Assembly: GCF_002939385.1 (NCBI RefSeq)
Contig: NZ_MULI01000001.1
Span: 310,001 to 374,000 of the forward strand
Reading direction: 5' to 3'
Source of the DNA: Streptomyces sp. MH60
Lineage (GTDB): Bacteria; Actinomycetota; Actinomycetes; Streptomycetales; Streptomycetaceae
Length of the DNA stretch: 64,000 bases
Shown here: positions 16,395-25,031 of the stretch, piece after piece
How the letters are laid out: each line of letters begins with the position of its first letter
Position numbering within the stretch: position 1 is the stretch's first letter
Notes under the pieces: model-generated
What the model saw: only the letters and a program-made list of their open reading frames with translations
What the model was told of the DNA's origin: nothing
Databases searched by the model: none
Made by a program: the position numbers and the translations under genes

Positions 16395-17300
16395 ATGGAC
16401 CACCACGGCGACCACCGCACAGAGATCCGGGACTTTCTCGCCAGCCGCCGCGCGAAGATCACCCCGGAGCAGGCCGGGCTGCCCACCAGCGCCCGGCGCC
16501 GGGTTCCCGGGCTGCGGCGGGAAGAAGTCGCCGTGCTCGCCGGCGTCAGCACCGAGTGGTACACCCGCCTGGAGAAGGGCCACATCAGCGGCGTCTCCGA
16601 AGACGTCCTTGCCGCCGTCGCCCAGGCCCTGCAACTGGACGAGGACGAGCGCACTTACCTGTTCGACCTGGCCCGCGCGGCCAAACCAGCCCGGCGCACG
16701 ACGTCCCGCCGCCGGGACGTCGAAGTCCCGCCCCGCATCCAGTGGCTGCTCGACTCCATCACGATGTCCGCCGCCTTCGTACGCAACGGCCGCCTGGACG
16801 TCATCGCCCACAACGCGCTCGCCAGGGCCTTGCACGCACCGATGTTCGACAGCCCCACCGCCGACAAGCGAGGCCGCGCCAACTTCGCCCGCTACCATTT
16901 CCTCGATCCCGGCTCACACGACTTCTTCGTCGACTGGGACGCCGGTGCCACCGCCACCGTCGCTCTGCTGCGTGCTGAGGCCGGGCGTGAACCGCATGAC
17001 CGGGCCCTGCGCGAGCTGATCGGCGAACTGTCCACCCTCAGCGCCGATTTCCGCACCCTGTGGGCCGCGCACGACGTCCGCATCCGCCACGAAGGCGTCA
17101 AACGGCTGCAGCACCCGAAGGCCGGCCTCCTCGAGCTGACCTACCAGTCCCTGGACCTGCCCGTGCCCCAGCGAGTTGTGCACGACCTGAGCCTCTACAC
17201 CGCCGAACCGGGCAGCGCCTCCGAAGACCATCTCAGGCTCCTCGCCAGCCTGGCGGCGACCCGCGCCCAGACGACACTGCCCACCGACCAACTCGGCTGA
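16395..17300 (+). CDS. XRE-family regulator with MmyB-like ligand domain
   Basis: A 301-residue regulator. Residues about 8-80 are the helix-turn-helix in the MmyB-type form (RRRVPGLRREEVAVLAGVST, then EWYTRLEKG). The remaining ~200 residues match the MmyB-like ligand-binding domain (QWLLDSITMSAAFVRNGRLD, ALHAPMFDSP, then KRLQHPKAGLLELTYQSLDL). These proteins typically control an adjacent oxidoreductase, hydrolase or exporter and probably bind a fatty-acid-like ligand. ATG 16395 follows a GGTGGAACGC stretch. Two matching operator-like elements tie it to the MFS gene and the exported hydrolase. Confidence 0.9.
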   Translation: MDHHGDHRTEIRDFLASRRAKITPEQAGLPTSARRRVPGLRREEVAVLAGVSTEWYTRLEKGHISGVSEDVLAAVAQALQLDEDERTYLFDLARAAKPARRTTSRRRDVEVPPRIQWLLDSITMSAAFVRNGRLDVIAHNALARALHAPMFDSPTADKRGRANFARYHFLDPGSHDFFVDWDAGATATVALLRAEAGREPHDRALRELIGELSTLSADFRTLWAAHDVRIRHEGVKRLQHPKAGLLELTYQSLDLPVPQRVVHDLSLYTAEPGSASEDHLRLLASLAATRAQTTLPTDQLG

Positions 17301-17443
17301 CCCTCCATCACCGTCCTGCGACTAGGGCCTGGGGCCCGGCCCTGGTCACGCATCGAACGGGCGTCTGTCTTGCGTGCCTTGAAGCCGGCCCGGCACAGTG
17401 TGTCACCAGAAGGTGATTCAGTGCACGCGAACAGGAGAGGCTT

Positions 17444-17815
17444 ATGGCCAAAGCTCGTAGGGCACGGTTGCGAATCTCCACGGTCACGGTTGCCTTCGGT
17501 GCCGTCATCGGCTTGCTGCTGGTGACCGCAGCGCCGGCAAGTGCCGAAGTGAAGTCCACCTGCGGCACCTACATCTGCGTCGCCACTGCTTACCAGGGCC
17601 GTGACTACGTCCAGGACATCACCGTCACCACGCGGGACGGCCTGCCGGGGACGTTGCGTGCGTTCGTCGGCGACTACCGGGGGAGCAAGGCGAACGTCTC
17701 GCGCTGGCGGTTCGTCGTCAATCAGGAGATCAGGGCTTATCCGAGGCTGGCCGTTTGCGGCGGTCTCGACCGTGGTGGTCGGGTCATCGAGAACCACTGC
17801 GTGATGATCCCCTGA
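17444..17815 (+). CDS. Small secreted protein of unknown function
   Basis: 123 residues with a strong signal peptide (RRARLRIST, hydrophobic VAFGAVIGLLLVTAA, cleavage after ASA near residue 34). The ~89-residue mature part has four Cys (CGTYIC near its start; VCGG and NHC near the end), consistent with two disulfides. I do not recognise the family. AGGAGAG precedes ATG 17444. Confidence 0.7.
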   Translation: MAKARRARLRISTVTVAFGAVIGLLLVTAAPASAEVKSTCGTYICVATAYQGRDYVQDITVTTRDGLPGTLRAFVGDYRGSKANVSRWRFVVNQEIRAYPRLAVCGGLDRGGRVIENHCVMIP

Positions 17816-18123
17816 TTCCTCGATCGGCCGCACACCCGTGGCGTACCGCAACAACGGTGCTGGATCGTCGCCGTACCCGGACGACCAGCGCCGCCGCAAC
17901 CAGCGGCAACACGCCCGACAAGGGAATGTACGGACGGCACCCCGGCAGTTCTCGTCACCGAGAGTGTGTGAATTCGAAGCATGGGTAACCGTCCGTGCAC
18001 ACGTACTCGCGCTGCCCACCATCAGGCGAGGTTGCGGAACCCAAGGGCGGTGGCGTGCTCGGTAGCATGTGGCGGGTGAATACGGCTGACGCGCACCACC
18101 ACCGGCGAAGAGACGACGTCACC
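17816..18123. other. Intergenic region, no gene seen
   Basis: 308 bp between the small secreted protein and grpB-like genes. The grpB frame is open through its second half, and in-frame alternative starts exist (for example a GTG at 18076). Other open frames here are Arg/Pro-rich with no family resemblance. Confidence 0.45.
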
Positions 18124-18780
18124 ATGACCGAGCTCGTCGGAGGGGTCGAGAAGCGCGAGCTGTACCTGGTGCCGCACGACGCTGCGTGGGCGGGCCGATA
18201 CGCCTCTCACGAAGCTCGGATCCGGAACGCGCTGGGAGACACGGCGTTGGCCGTCGAGCACATCGGGTCGACCGCGGTCCCCGGGCTGGCCGCGAAACCG
18301 ATCATCGACATCGTCGTGGCGGTCCGCGACATCACCGCGGAGGAGGAGTACCTCGACCCTTTGCTCGCCTGTGGATACGTCCTACGTGTCCGAGAGCCCG
18401 GCCACCGCCTGCTGCGCACCGAATCGCGGGACCTGCACCTGCACCTCCTCGAAGACGCAGACCCAGCCATCGACGACTACCTGCTACTTCGAGACCACCT
18501 GCGGGCCAATGAGACGGATCGGCAGCTCTACGAGAGCACCAAGCGCGATTTGATGACACGCGAATGGGCCGACATGAACGCCTACGCCGATGCCAAGACC
18601 GGAGTGATCGAAGAAATCAAGGCACGTGCGCGCAGCCGACGCGTCGCGCACCGGGATTCGTCCAGGCCGCTCCCGTTCCTGGTTCACGGCCAGCCTCTTG
18701 ACGTGGAGGCGGACGGTCAGGCGTCAGGGTCGACTTCGGGGTGCGTGAACCGCACGGGCTTGCCCAGCGACCGGGCGTAG
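18124..18780 (+). CDS. GrpB family protein with an unusual C-terminal tail
   Basis: A 218-residue protein. Residues about 1-170 match the GrpB/UPF0157 family: LVPHDAAWAGRYASHEARI, the signature EHIGSTAVPGLAAKPIIDI, and LHLHLLED. The fold is nucleotidyltransferase-like, but the reaction is uncertain. After about residue 170 the sequence changes to a non-conserved tail (RRVAHRDSSRPLPFLVHGQP onward) that runs 64 bp into the convergent neighbour, as if the ancestral stop codon had been lost. ATG 18124 is used because the family fold begins within ten residues. Confidence 0.85.
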   Translation: MTELVGGVEKRELYLVPHDAAWAGRYASHEARIRNALGDTALAVEHIGSTAVPGLAAKPIIDIVVAVRDITAEEEYLDPLLACGYVLRVREPGHRLLRTESRDLHLHLLEDADPAIDDYLLLRDHLRANETDRQLYESTKRDLMTREWADMNAYADAKTGVIEEIKARARSRRVAHRDSSRPLPFLVHGQPLDVEADGQASGSTSGCVNRTGLPSDRA

Positions 18781-19106
18781 ACGATTTCGGCTCGGGTGCT
18801 GTCTCCGATGTAGTCGCCGACCACGAGCACCTCATCAGCGAGGCGGATCTTCGCCCGGTGCAGATCGTCGAGTCGAACCTTCAGCGCCTCGGCCTCGACA
18901 GGATCGGACCAAAGCGCGTGCGGCGACTTCATGTCGCAGCCCGGTTTGACGACGATCCTTCCGGCTTTGGTCTCCCGCAGATCGGCCTCGTTCATCTCGG
19001 TCATGAAGCGGGTGGAGCCGCAGATCACGACGATACGCGGGAGACTCAACAGCTGCTTCGCGGCGGCAAGCTTCTCCTCGGGGGTGAGCCGCGGCGGGTA
19101 TGACAC
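18717..19106 (-). CDS. Rossmann-like protein, possible nucleoside deoxyribosyltransferase relative
   Basis: A 129-residue protein with the strand-and-loop VVICGSTRFMTEM, a central SPHALWSDPVEAEALK, and ADEVLVVGDYIGDSTRAEI followed by ARSLGKPVRF. The ICGSTRF start and the D-S-T-xxE pattern resemble DUF4406 and nucleoside 2-deoxyribosyltransferase-like proteins that bind nucleotides. GTG 19106 was chosen because GAGGAAG precedes it. Its 3' end overlaps the convergent grpB-like gene by 64 bp. Confidence 0.7.
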   Translation of the reverse strand: MSYPPRLTPEEKLAAAKQLLSLPRIVVICGSTRFMTEMNEADLRETKAGRIVVKPGCDMKSPHALWSDPVEAEALKVRLDDLHRAKIRLADEVLVVGDYIGDSTRAEIVYARSLGKPVRFTHPEVDPDA

Positions 19107-19164
19107 TGCTTCCTCCTGGTGGTGTGGTCCAAGGGGTGCCTGCGGAGACGAGAACGAGGGCACC

Positions 19165-19315
19165 CAAGATCGTTTCGACGAACGACGCGGACACCCTCGC
19201 GACGGCACTCTACGCGACGACCGACGACACGCCGAAGGAGCGCCCGACCTGGCGCCGTGGCCCGCGCCGGTCGGCATGGGGCCCCGCCTGAGCGATGCCG
19301 AACCGGCCCTCGCTC
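19165..19315 (+). pseudogene. IS982-family transposase fragment (N-terminal end, frameshifted)
   Basis: Two consecutive pieces of an IS982-type transposase start are visible in different frames. NDADTLATALYATTDD (about 19180-19230) matches the family opening LDTLATALYVxxDD. After a frameshift near 19240, DLAPWPAPVGMGPRLSDAE matches the next conserved block (LAPWRPAVGIAPxLSDAE). Similarity then stops. No terminal inverted repeat or catalytic DDE residues remain. Confidence 0.7.
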
Positions 19316-19482
19316 GACACGACAACTCCACGGAAAGCCCAGTAGGCAGCCGCCTGCTGGACGCCGCCCACCAGAAGCTCGACAGCGCGCCGTCCCGGTC
19401 GGGGTCGACAGCAGTGGTCTCGGCCGCCCGGGGGGATCAACGCCGCCGCCGGGGCCGGTGCAATGTCAGCAATCGGCGCGGC

Positions 19483-20040
19483 TCAGCGGGGCCGGTAGCG
19501 CGCGTAGATCAGTCCGCTGTCGAAGGCACGTTCCTCGACCAGTTCGAGTTCGAGGCGCACGCCGTCGGGAAAGAACCGCTTGCCGCCGCCGACCACGCTC
19601 GTGGTGATGAACAGGTGGTACTCGTCCACCAGGCCGGCCGCGATCGCCTGGGCCGCGAGGTTCGGACCGTCCACGGTCAGGTCGTGATCGGCCTCGGCCT
19701 TGAGCTCGCGCACCGCATCCGGGTCGAAGGTCCGCTCGATCCTGGTCTTCGCGCTGGACACCGACTCCAACGTCGTGGAGTACACGACCTTCTCCGCGGC
19801 CTGCCAGTCGCGGGCGTATTGCAGGATGTGCGGCGGCAGGTCGGCCTCGGTGTGCGCGGTCTCCCAGAAGACCATCGTCTCGTACATCCGCCGGCCGTAT
19901 AGGTACGTGCCGACGGGACGGAAGACGTCGTTGATGAAGGTGTGCACCTCCGGATCCTCCGCCCCAGTGCCCAGGTTTCCGTCCGCCGCCTCGGCGTAGC
20001 CGTCGAGCGAGGTGATCATCGAGTAGATGAGCTGTGCCAC
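19483..20040 (-). CDS. RibD C-terminal/dihydrofolate-reductase-like protein
   Basis: A 185-residue DHFR-superfamily protein: start strand MAQLIYSMITSLDGYAEAAD, central TYLYGRRMYETMVFWE, a cofactor-side LTVDGPNLAAQAIAAGLVDE, and GGGKRFFPDGVRLEL near the end. This is the common actinobacterial YyaP/YwjB-like group; NADPH-dependent reduction is predicted but substrates are unknown. The PPOX gene upstream ends nine bases before this ATG, so both are one operon. It is distinct from the RibD-like protein at 3.3-3.9 kb (different spacing and ends), not a recent duplicate. Confidence 0.88.
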   Translation of the reverse strand: MAQLIYSMITSLDGYAEAADGNLGTGAEDPEVHTFINDVFRPVGTYLYGRRMYETMVFWETAHTEADLPPHILQYARDWQAAEKVVYSTTLESVSSAKTRIERTFDPDAVRELKAEADHDLTVDGPNLAAQAIAAGLVDEYHLFITTSVVGGGKRFFPDGVRLELELVEERAFDSGLIYARYRPR

Positions 20041-20049
20041 GGGTCTCCT

Positions 20050-20541
20050 TCAGGTGGTGTGGGTGCTGTGCTCGGGGTCGGGTGGAAACACCACGAGCCG
20101 GGCATCGGTGACGTTGTCGAAACGGGCATCCCCTCCACGGATGAGTACGAAATGCCTGGGGACCGTGGCCTGGTAGACCAGCAACGGCCCAGCCGGTCCC
20201 AGGTCCTTCGGCACTAGCTGGTGACCGGTCGGCAGACGGGTGTTGAGCGAGGCGAGGTCCGCGGCCCGGGCGTCGTCGGGAGCCGGTCCCGCTGTTGCCT
20301 CCAGGTAGACCGCTTCCGCCCCGCCGACGGGTGCGGCCGTGTCGAAGACGGTGATCGCCACCTCCGGACGTGCTGCGATATTCCGTGAATGCCGGCTGTC
20401 GGGCGAGGACACCCACAGAATCCGGTGTGGCCCGTCGGCGGCGAAGAACACCGGGCTGGCCCATGGCCGGCCCTCGCCGTCCGCGGTGCCGAGGACGAGG
20501 TAGCGATGCTGAGCCAGCAGCCGCGGTACCGTTTCCCACAT
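20050..20541 (-). CDS. Pyridoxamine 5'-phosphate oxidase-fold protein
   Basis: A 163-residue split-barrel flavoprotein: YLVLGTADGEGRPWASPVFF on the cofactor-binding strands, RILWVSSPDSRHSRNIAARP, and a C-terminal VYQATVPRHFVLIRGGDARF. Members bind FMN or F420 and reduce or oxidise small molecules. ATG 20541 has GGAGG eight bases upstream, better than the in-frame ATG 36 bp earlier. It sits in an operon with a RibD-like reductase and diverges from a LysR gene, the usual position for that regulator's target. Confidence 0.82.
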   Translation of the reverse strand: MWETVPRLLAQHRYLVLGTADGEGRPWASPVFFAADGPHRILWVSSPDSRHSRNIAARPEVAITVFDTAAPVGGAEAVYLEATAGPAPDDARAADLASLNTRLPTGHQLVPKDLGPAGPLLVYQATVPRHFVLIRGGDARFDNVTDARLVVFPPDPEHSTHTT

Positions 20542-20651
20542 CGTCAGTCCTCCGGTCCGTTGTGACATCAGGGTCATCCTGGAACGCCGGCGACCTCGCC
20601 ACCAACGGCGGATCTGCCAACAATCGTTCAGCCAGGGTGAACAATGAGGGG

Positions 20652-21527
20652 ATGGAACGGCAGGACATCGAGGTGTTCCTGGCTCTGGCTCAGGAACTGC
20701 ATTTCGCCCGTACCGCAGAGCGGCTGCGGGTCGCGCCTGCCTCGGTCAGCCAGACGATCAAGAAGCTCGAGCGCCGGTTCGGGGCGCAACTGTTCACCAG
20801 AAGCACGCGCCGGGTGGAGCTGACCCCGCTCGGCCGGCAGCTGCTGGACGAGCTCGGCCCGGCCTACGCACAGGTCCAGACGGCGATCGCGCGAGCGATG
20901 GCCACCGGCCACGGCACCACAGGCGAGCTCCACCTCGGCTACATGTCCGCCGCCGTCGCCCGCCGGATCCTGCCGTTGGTCGACGCCTTCCACGCCACTA
21001 CGCCGGGCTGCCGGGTCACCATCCGCGAGACCGCACTGGACGACCTCCACGGGCCACTGCGCCGCACCGAAGTCGACCTGTCGATCCTGCCGCTGCCCGT
21101 TGCCGAACCGGATCTCACAGTCGGGCCTGTGCTGCTGTCCGAAGCCGCGCTGCTCGCGGTCCCCACCGACCACCGTCTGGCCCGACGCGACCAAGTGACC
21201 CCCGAGGACCTGACACGGGAAACCTTCCTGTTCGCCCAGAATCTTCCCGACTACTGGATCGAGCACCACCTGCCACTCGCCCGGCCGACGCCCACGATCA
21301 CCCGGCTGCCCGGTTTCCAGGAGATGCTCGCCTACGTCGCCTCCGGCCACGGCGTGGCCATCGTCGGCGCCCAAACCGAACACCTCTACCCACGCCCCGG
21401 CCTCACCTGCCTACCGATCGCCGACGGTCCCACCTTCGACTACGCCGTCGTCTGGCGCACTGGCGGCCTGACCGCTCTCGCATCCGCCTTCCTCCATCAC
21501 GCCGCCAACGGACGCGGTTCCTCCTAG
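20652..21527 (+). CDS. LysR-family transcriptional regulator
   Basis: A 291-residue LysR protein. The N-terminal winged helix (residues 1-60) reads DIEVFLALAQELHFARTAER then PASVSQTIKKLERRFGAQLF. The co-inducer domain follows from about residue 90 (GELHLGYMSAAVARRILPLV), with the second lobe through LPGFQEMLAYVASGHGVAIV. ATG 20652 lies 110 bp from the divergent PPOX-RibD operon, its most likely target. The intergenic region has the AATG-rich short gap typical of LysR autoregulation, but I could not single out a T-N11-A site. Confidence 0.9.
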   Translation: MERQDIEVFLALAQELHFARTAERLRVAPASVSQTIKKLERRFGAQLFTRSTRRVELTPLGRQLLDELGPAYAQVQTAIARAMATGHGTTGELHLGYMSAAVARRILPLVDAFHATTPGCRVTIRETALDDLHGPLRRTEVDLSILPLPVAEPDLTVGPVLLSEAALLAVPTDHRLARRDQVTPEDLTRETFLFAQNLPDYWIEHHLPLARPTPTITRLPGFQEMLAYVASGHGVAIVGAQTEHLYPRPGLTCLPIADGPTFDYAVVWRTGGLTALASAFLHHAANGRGSS

Positions 21528-21688
21528 CGATCGACGCAGGATTCGTGCACGCCTCATGGGAAGTACGTTCAGCAACGACCGGCTGTGCTTGCAGGCCCGC
21601 GAGGATCGATCCTTCGGCAATGCGCATGTTGCGGCCCGCTTCAGAAAATAGGGTGCGGCCGGTTGAGTTGGGGTGATAGCTAAGCCGT

Positions 21689-22450
21689 GTGACGAAGAGC
21701 CTTGAGTATTCCGCCCTGCTGCAACTGATCGAGGAGCGGTCGGCCGCGTTCCGGAGTGCGGTTGCCGCCGCGCCCAGCCTTGACGCGCCGGTCCCGTCCT
21801 GCCCCGAGTGGACGTTGTTCGATCTGGTGCAACACCTGGGTACGGGCCAGCGCTGGTGGGCCGCGATCGTCGCCGCGGGCCCGGCCGAGGCTCCGCCGGC
21901 CAAGGATGCCGCGGAGGCACCGCGCGAACTCGGGGCGCTGCTGGCCTGGTACACCGAGTCGAACGAGCTGCTGCTGAGTGCGCTGCGCGAGGCCGGCCCG
22001 GAGCGCGAGTGCTGGGCGTGGTGGAGCGCCGGCGTGTCGCCGGCGAATGCCTGGGGCGTTGCCCGGCGCCGGGTGCACGAGGTGCTGGTGCACACCTACG
22101 ACGCCCAACTCGCCGCAGACGCCGTACAGCCGATGCCGACGGACGTCGCGATCGACGGCGTCGCCGAGTTTCTCGACACCTGCAACTCCACCCCGGCGGC
22201 CTGGCCGCACGAGGCCGCAACCATCCACTACCACGCCACCGAGGGACGCTCCTGGCTCCTCACGCTGGACGGCACCGGCGCCTGGCCCGCACCCCTCACG
22301 GACGACGCCGCGCCCGCCTCCGCTTCGGCCACGGGCACGGCCGAGCAGCTGCTCCTCTTCGTCTGGGGCCGCCTTACGCTGAGCGACCTGACGATCGAGG
22401 GCGACCAGAAGGTGTTCGAACAGCTGATTGCCTGGGAGCCCGAGGAGTAG
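21689..22450 (+). CDS. Maleylpyruvate isomerase-type mycothiol-dependent enzyme
   Basis: A 253-residue protein of the DinB-like MDMPI superfamily. The N-terminal four-helix bundle carries the family pattern CPEWTLFDLVQHLGTGQRWW and RRRVHEVLVHTYDAQLA, with the His residues that would hold the metal. A small C-terminal domain follows (LLFVWGRLTLSDLTIEGD). In actinomycetes such proteins use mycothiol as thiol cofactor for isomerisation or detoxification. The start is GTG 21689. No operon partner is apparent. Confidence 0.85.
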   Translation: MTKSLEYSALLQLIEERSAAFRSAVAAAPSLDAPVPSCPEWTLFDLVQHLGTGQRWWAAIVAAGPAEAPPAKDAAEAPRELGALLAWYTESNELLLSALREAGPERECWAWWSAGVSPANAWGVARRRVHEVLVHTYDAQLAADAVQPMPTDVAIDGVAEFLDTCNSTPAAWPHEAATIHYHATEGRSWLLTLDGTGAWPAPLTDDAAPASASATGTAEQLLLFVWGRLTLSDLTIEGDQKVFEQLIAWEPEE

Positions 22451-22530
22451 CCAGTCAATACGCCAGCGGCCCATGTCGCCGGTGTGCCCGAAAGGCGCAG
22501 GGAGCCGCCTGTGGCGGAAGAACGAGACGG

Positions 22531-23008
22531 CTAGAGCCGGAACCGTCTGGGGCGCCAAGACCATCCCGCGTCGAGGACCGACTGCCGCAGGACGTTGCTC
22601 AGTTCGCGTGTGTCCCATGTCTTGACTCTGCGGCGGCGGCCGTCGGGCCCCCGCTCGTACGTCCACGCCACCGAGAACCCGCCACCTCGTCCGTACTCGC
22701 GCGACATGGACGACCTCCCCTTTGTACTCGTGCGCTGCTCCTGCAGTACCCGCACCTCGTGCCGTTCCGGGTCCAGGCGCATCCTGATCGTCAGACGCTG
22801 GTCGACCTGTTCACCGAACGAGCGGCGCGACAACCGCCAGTCGGCCACCAGGTCGGCCTTCTCCGCAGGGCCGGCCGGCCGGCCGCACACGGTAGGGCAC
22901 ACCCGGCCCGTTCACCGAGAGCAGTGCGTTCTTGACCTCGGCGACGGCGAGCGGTGCGACCCCGTTGGCGGGGTACCTGGTTCCGGTCAATCGTTCGAAG
23001 AAACCCAC
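22531..23008 (-). pseudogene. Frameshifted conserved Streptomyces hypothetical gene
   Basis: The front (GTG 23008) reads MGFFERLTGTRYPANGVAPL and LLSVNGPGVPYRVRPAG in one frame. The rest reads PAEKADLVADWRLSRRSFGE, IRMRLDPERHEVRVL, SREYGRGG and ERGPDGRRRRVKTWDTREL in another, ending at 22531. Together they make one ~155-residue protein of a family common in Streptomyces genomes (function unknown). The switch falls exactly in four tandem GGCC units (22869-22884), pointing to slippage. It is either a broken gene or a phase-variable one. Confidence 0.7.
22869..22884. repeat. Four tandem GGCC units at the frameshift site
   Basis: Exact (GGCC)x4 inside the frameshifted hypothetical gene. Loss or gain of one 4-bp unit would change the frame and could restore it. 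Confidence 0.85.
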
Positions 23009-23099
23009 CGGTTGAGATTACGGCAGGCAGGCAGGCAGGCCACGGCCAGGGGAGTCCCCGTCTCCGTCGACGTGCGGCCACGCGGTGCACGCACTTGCG

Positions 23100-23324
23100 C
23101 GCCACCGGATGCGAGCCTCGGGCTCCGCCCGGTCGCCCCGCGAGGCGTCCGTGTCAACTCCGTCGCTCCCGGATTCGGAACTCACCGGCGCACTGAAGGT
23201 CGACACGGGCCATTACGTCGCCACCCACCACCCAGCGGGCAACTACCCAGGCGGGGTGGTGGGCCTGCACTACCGCTTCACCCTCCGCGAGGGCCTCATC
23301 GAAGGCCTAGTCATCGAACCCTGA
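23100..23324 (+). pseudogene. Fused remnants of an SDR and an NTF2/SnoaL-like gene
   Basis: One frame gives PVAPRGVRVNSVAPGFG (about 23127-23175), the conserved PG-motif region of short-chain dehydrogenases. A neighbouring frame then gives YPGGVVGLHYRFTLREGLIE and GLVIEP up to TGA 23324, which resembles the last strands of SnoaL/NTF2-like proteins. Neither piece has its own start or core. This looks like a deletion join between two lost genes. Confidence 0.45.
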
Positions 23325-23431
23325 CCCACGACACATCCACCCACTGGCTCTGGCGCCTTGAGGGAGCAGTGGCGGTTCCTCAAGGCTCCCGTCAAGTCGC
23401 TCGTGCACGAACTGAGCGGAATCCGCGTGGT

Positions 23432-24490
23432 TCAGCAGCCCTCGTCCAGAGTGATGATCACTTTGATGTCGCCGTCTTGGGCGGTGAATGCCTCCGCGGC
23501 GCGCTCCAGCGGCACCCGCCTGGTGATCATCCGCTCCAGCCAGCCGCGGTCCGCCTTTGCGAGGGCGTCCGCTGCTTGCCGGTAGTGGCGCAGGTTGGCG
23601 TTCACGGAGCCCACCACGGCGTCGTTCTCCAGCACGAGCTCTCGGTTGATGGTCCCGGCATCGACCGAGAGCCGCCGCCCCTTGGCAGAAACACCGGTCA
23701 GGCAGACGATCCCGTAGGTGGCCGTACCTGCCATGGCGTCAAAGACGAGTTGGCCCACCCCGGTGGCCTCGATGACCACGTCGGGAACGACCTGCGAGGT
23801 GACCTGGTCGATGTCTTCGGAGTGGTAGGTCGCGCCCAAGTCCTTCACCAAGGCAGGCTTGGGGCCGGCGGTGACCCGGTCCAGAACGTGAACGTCCAGT
23901 CCGCGCTGCACGCCCAGCAGCGCAGCCAGCAGGCCGATCGGCCCGGCGCCGGTCACCAGGACCCGTCGGGGCTCGAACCAGGCACGGCTGCCGACTCGCT
24001 CGATCTGCTCCCATGCCTTGGCCACCACGGTGGTGGGCTCGAGCAGCATCCCGACGGGCTCCAGGGCGGGATCCAGTTTGACGGCGTAATCACTTTCCAC
24101 GGTCCAGAGCTGGCTCGCGTAGCCGTCGTGCTCCTTGATGCCCCGCTCGGTGTAGCGGCCGTTGCGGCACATGTCGAACTCCCCGCGCGCGCACGCCCCG
24201 CAGGGCACCGGATCGGGGCGGCGCACGACGCCCACTACCAGGTCACCGGCCTGGAACTCGCTGTTCGGCGGCGCGGTGCGCACTCGGCCCAGTGATTCAT
24301 GGCCCAGGACCAGCCGGTCGTGGCCAGGTGGTGCCCACCCGTACTCGCCGGCCACGATCTCCTTGTCCGTGCCGCAGACGCCCACCGCCAGGCCGCCCAC
24401 CAACAGTTCGCCCTGGTGGGGAACGGGATCAGGAACGTCACGTACCTCCAGGGAACCAGCAGTCAGGGGGTGAACGGCTACTGCGCGCAT
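23432..24490 (-). CDS. Zinc-dependent glucose 1-dehydrogenase-like MDR enzyme
   Basis: A 352-residue medium-chain dehydrogenase of the glucose/galactose dehydrogenase type. Catalytic zinc ligands are at about C39 (GVCGTDKEI) and H64 (LGHESLG), with E151 further on. A partly Cys-bearing lobe loop PCGACARGEFDMC follows (C97, C100, C108). The nucleotide motif GAGPIGLLAALLG is near residue 178, and a C-terminal glucose-dehydrogenase-type domain ends the protein. It oxidises aldoses such as glucose to lactones with NAD(P). ATG 24490 follows GGAGGG by eight bases. It is flanked by gene remnants and probably transcribed alone. Confidence 0.85.
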   Translation of the reverse strand: MRAVAVHPLTAGSLEVRDVPDPVPHQGELLVGGLAVGVCGTDKEIVAGEYGWAPPGHDRLVLGHESLGRVRTAPPNSEFQAGDLVVGVVRRPDPVPCGACARGEFDMCRNGRYTERGIKEHDGYASQLWTVESDYAVKLDPALEPVGMLLEPTTVVAKAWEQIERVGSRAWFEPRRVLVTGAGPIGLLAALLGVQRGLDVHVLDRVTAGPKPALVKDLGATYHSEDIDQVTSQVVPDVVIEATGVGQLVFDAMAGTATYGIVCLTGVSAKGRRLSVDAGTINRELVLENDAVVGSVNANLRHYRQAADALAKADRGWLERMITRRVPLERAAEAFTAQDGDIKVIITLDEGC

Positions 24491-24710
24491 GAGCGCCCTC
24501 CAAAGACCGTGGCGCCTAGCAGCCACAACGGCGGCTCGCCATGCTGCGCCTGTACGACCTCAGCCGGGCGAATAGTCTCGTTCCGCTTCTGTGAGTCCCC
24601 GGGTTTCGGTCCGCTATACGTCCGGCCACCCATTCAACGGACGGACACGTCCCGGTTACTCCGGGAATCGCCGGCGCTCCCCGTGCGGGCGACGCACAGG
24701 GATGAGGCGT

Positions 24711-25031
24711 TCAGTGGGTTTGGGTGCGCAGTTGCTCGTTGATGCGCTGGGCCTCCTCGAGCTGGTCTTCGAGGACGATGATCCGGCAGGCGGCTTCTAT
24801 GGCGGTACCGGCATCGACGAGTTCGCGCGCGCGGGCGGCGATGCGCAGTTGGTAGCGGGAGTAGCGGCGGTGGCCCCCTTCGGAGCGCAGGGGGGTGATG
24901 AGGCGGTGCTCGCCGAGGGCGCGGAGGAAGGCGGGGGTGGTGCCGAGCATGTCGGCGGCCCGGCCCATGGTGTAGGCGGGGTAGTCGTCGTCATCGAGAG
25001 GGACGGCGGGGCGGGTACTGCGAGGGGGCAT
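24711..25031 (-). CDS. Small MerR-family regulator (stress/HspR-like)
   Basis: A 106-residue MerR protein consisting of little more than the winged helix: YTMGRAADMLGTTPAFLRAL, RLITPLRSEGGHRRYSRYQL and a short helix (LEDQLEEAQRINEQL). The lack of an effector domain and the MGRAADMLG start resemble HspR-like and other stress-linked MerR proteins in actinomycetes. ATG 25031 has GAAGAAGAGG just upstream. It has a very long leader (about 430 nt from the predicted promoter) with a 32-bp perfect hairpin starting 29 bases before the start codon, so expression may be controlled by RNA structure. Confidence 0.82.
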   Translation of the reverse strand: MPPRSTRPAVPLDDDDYPAYTMGRAADMLGTTPAFLRALGEHRLITPLRSEGGHRRYSRYQLRIAARARELVDAGTAIEAACRIIVLEDQLEEAQRINEQLRTQTH

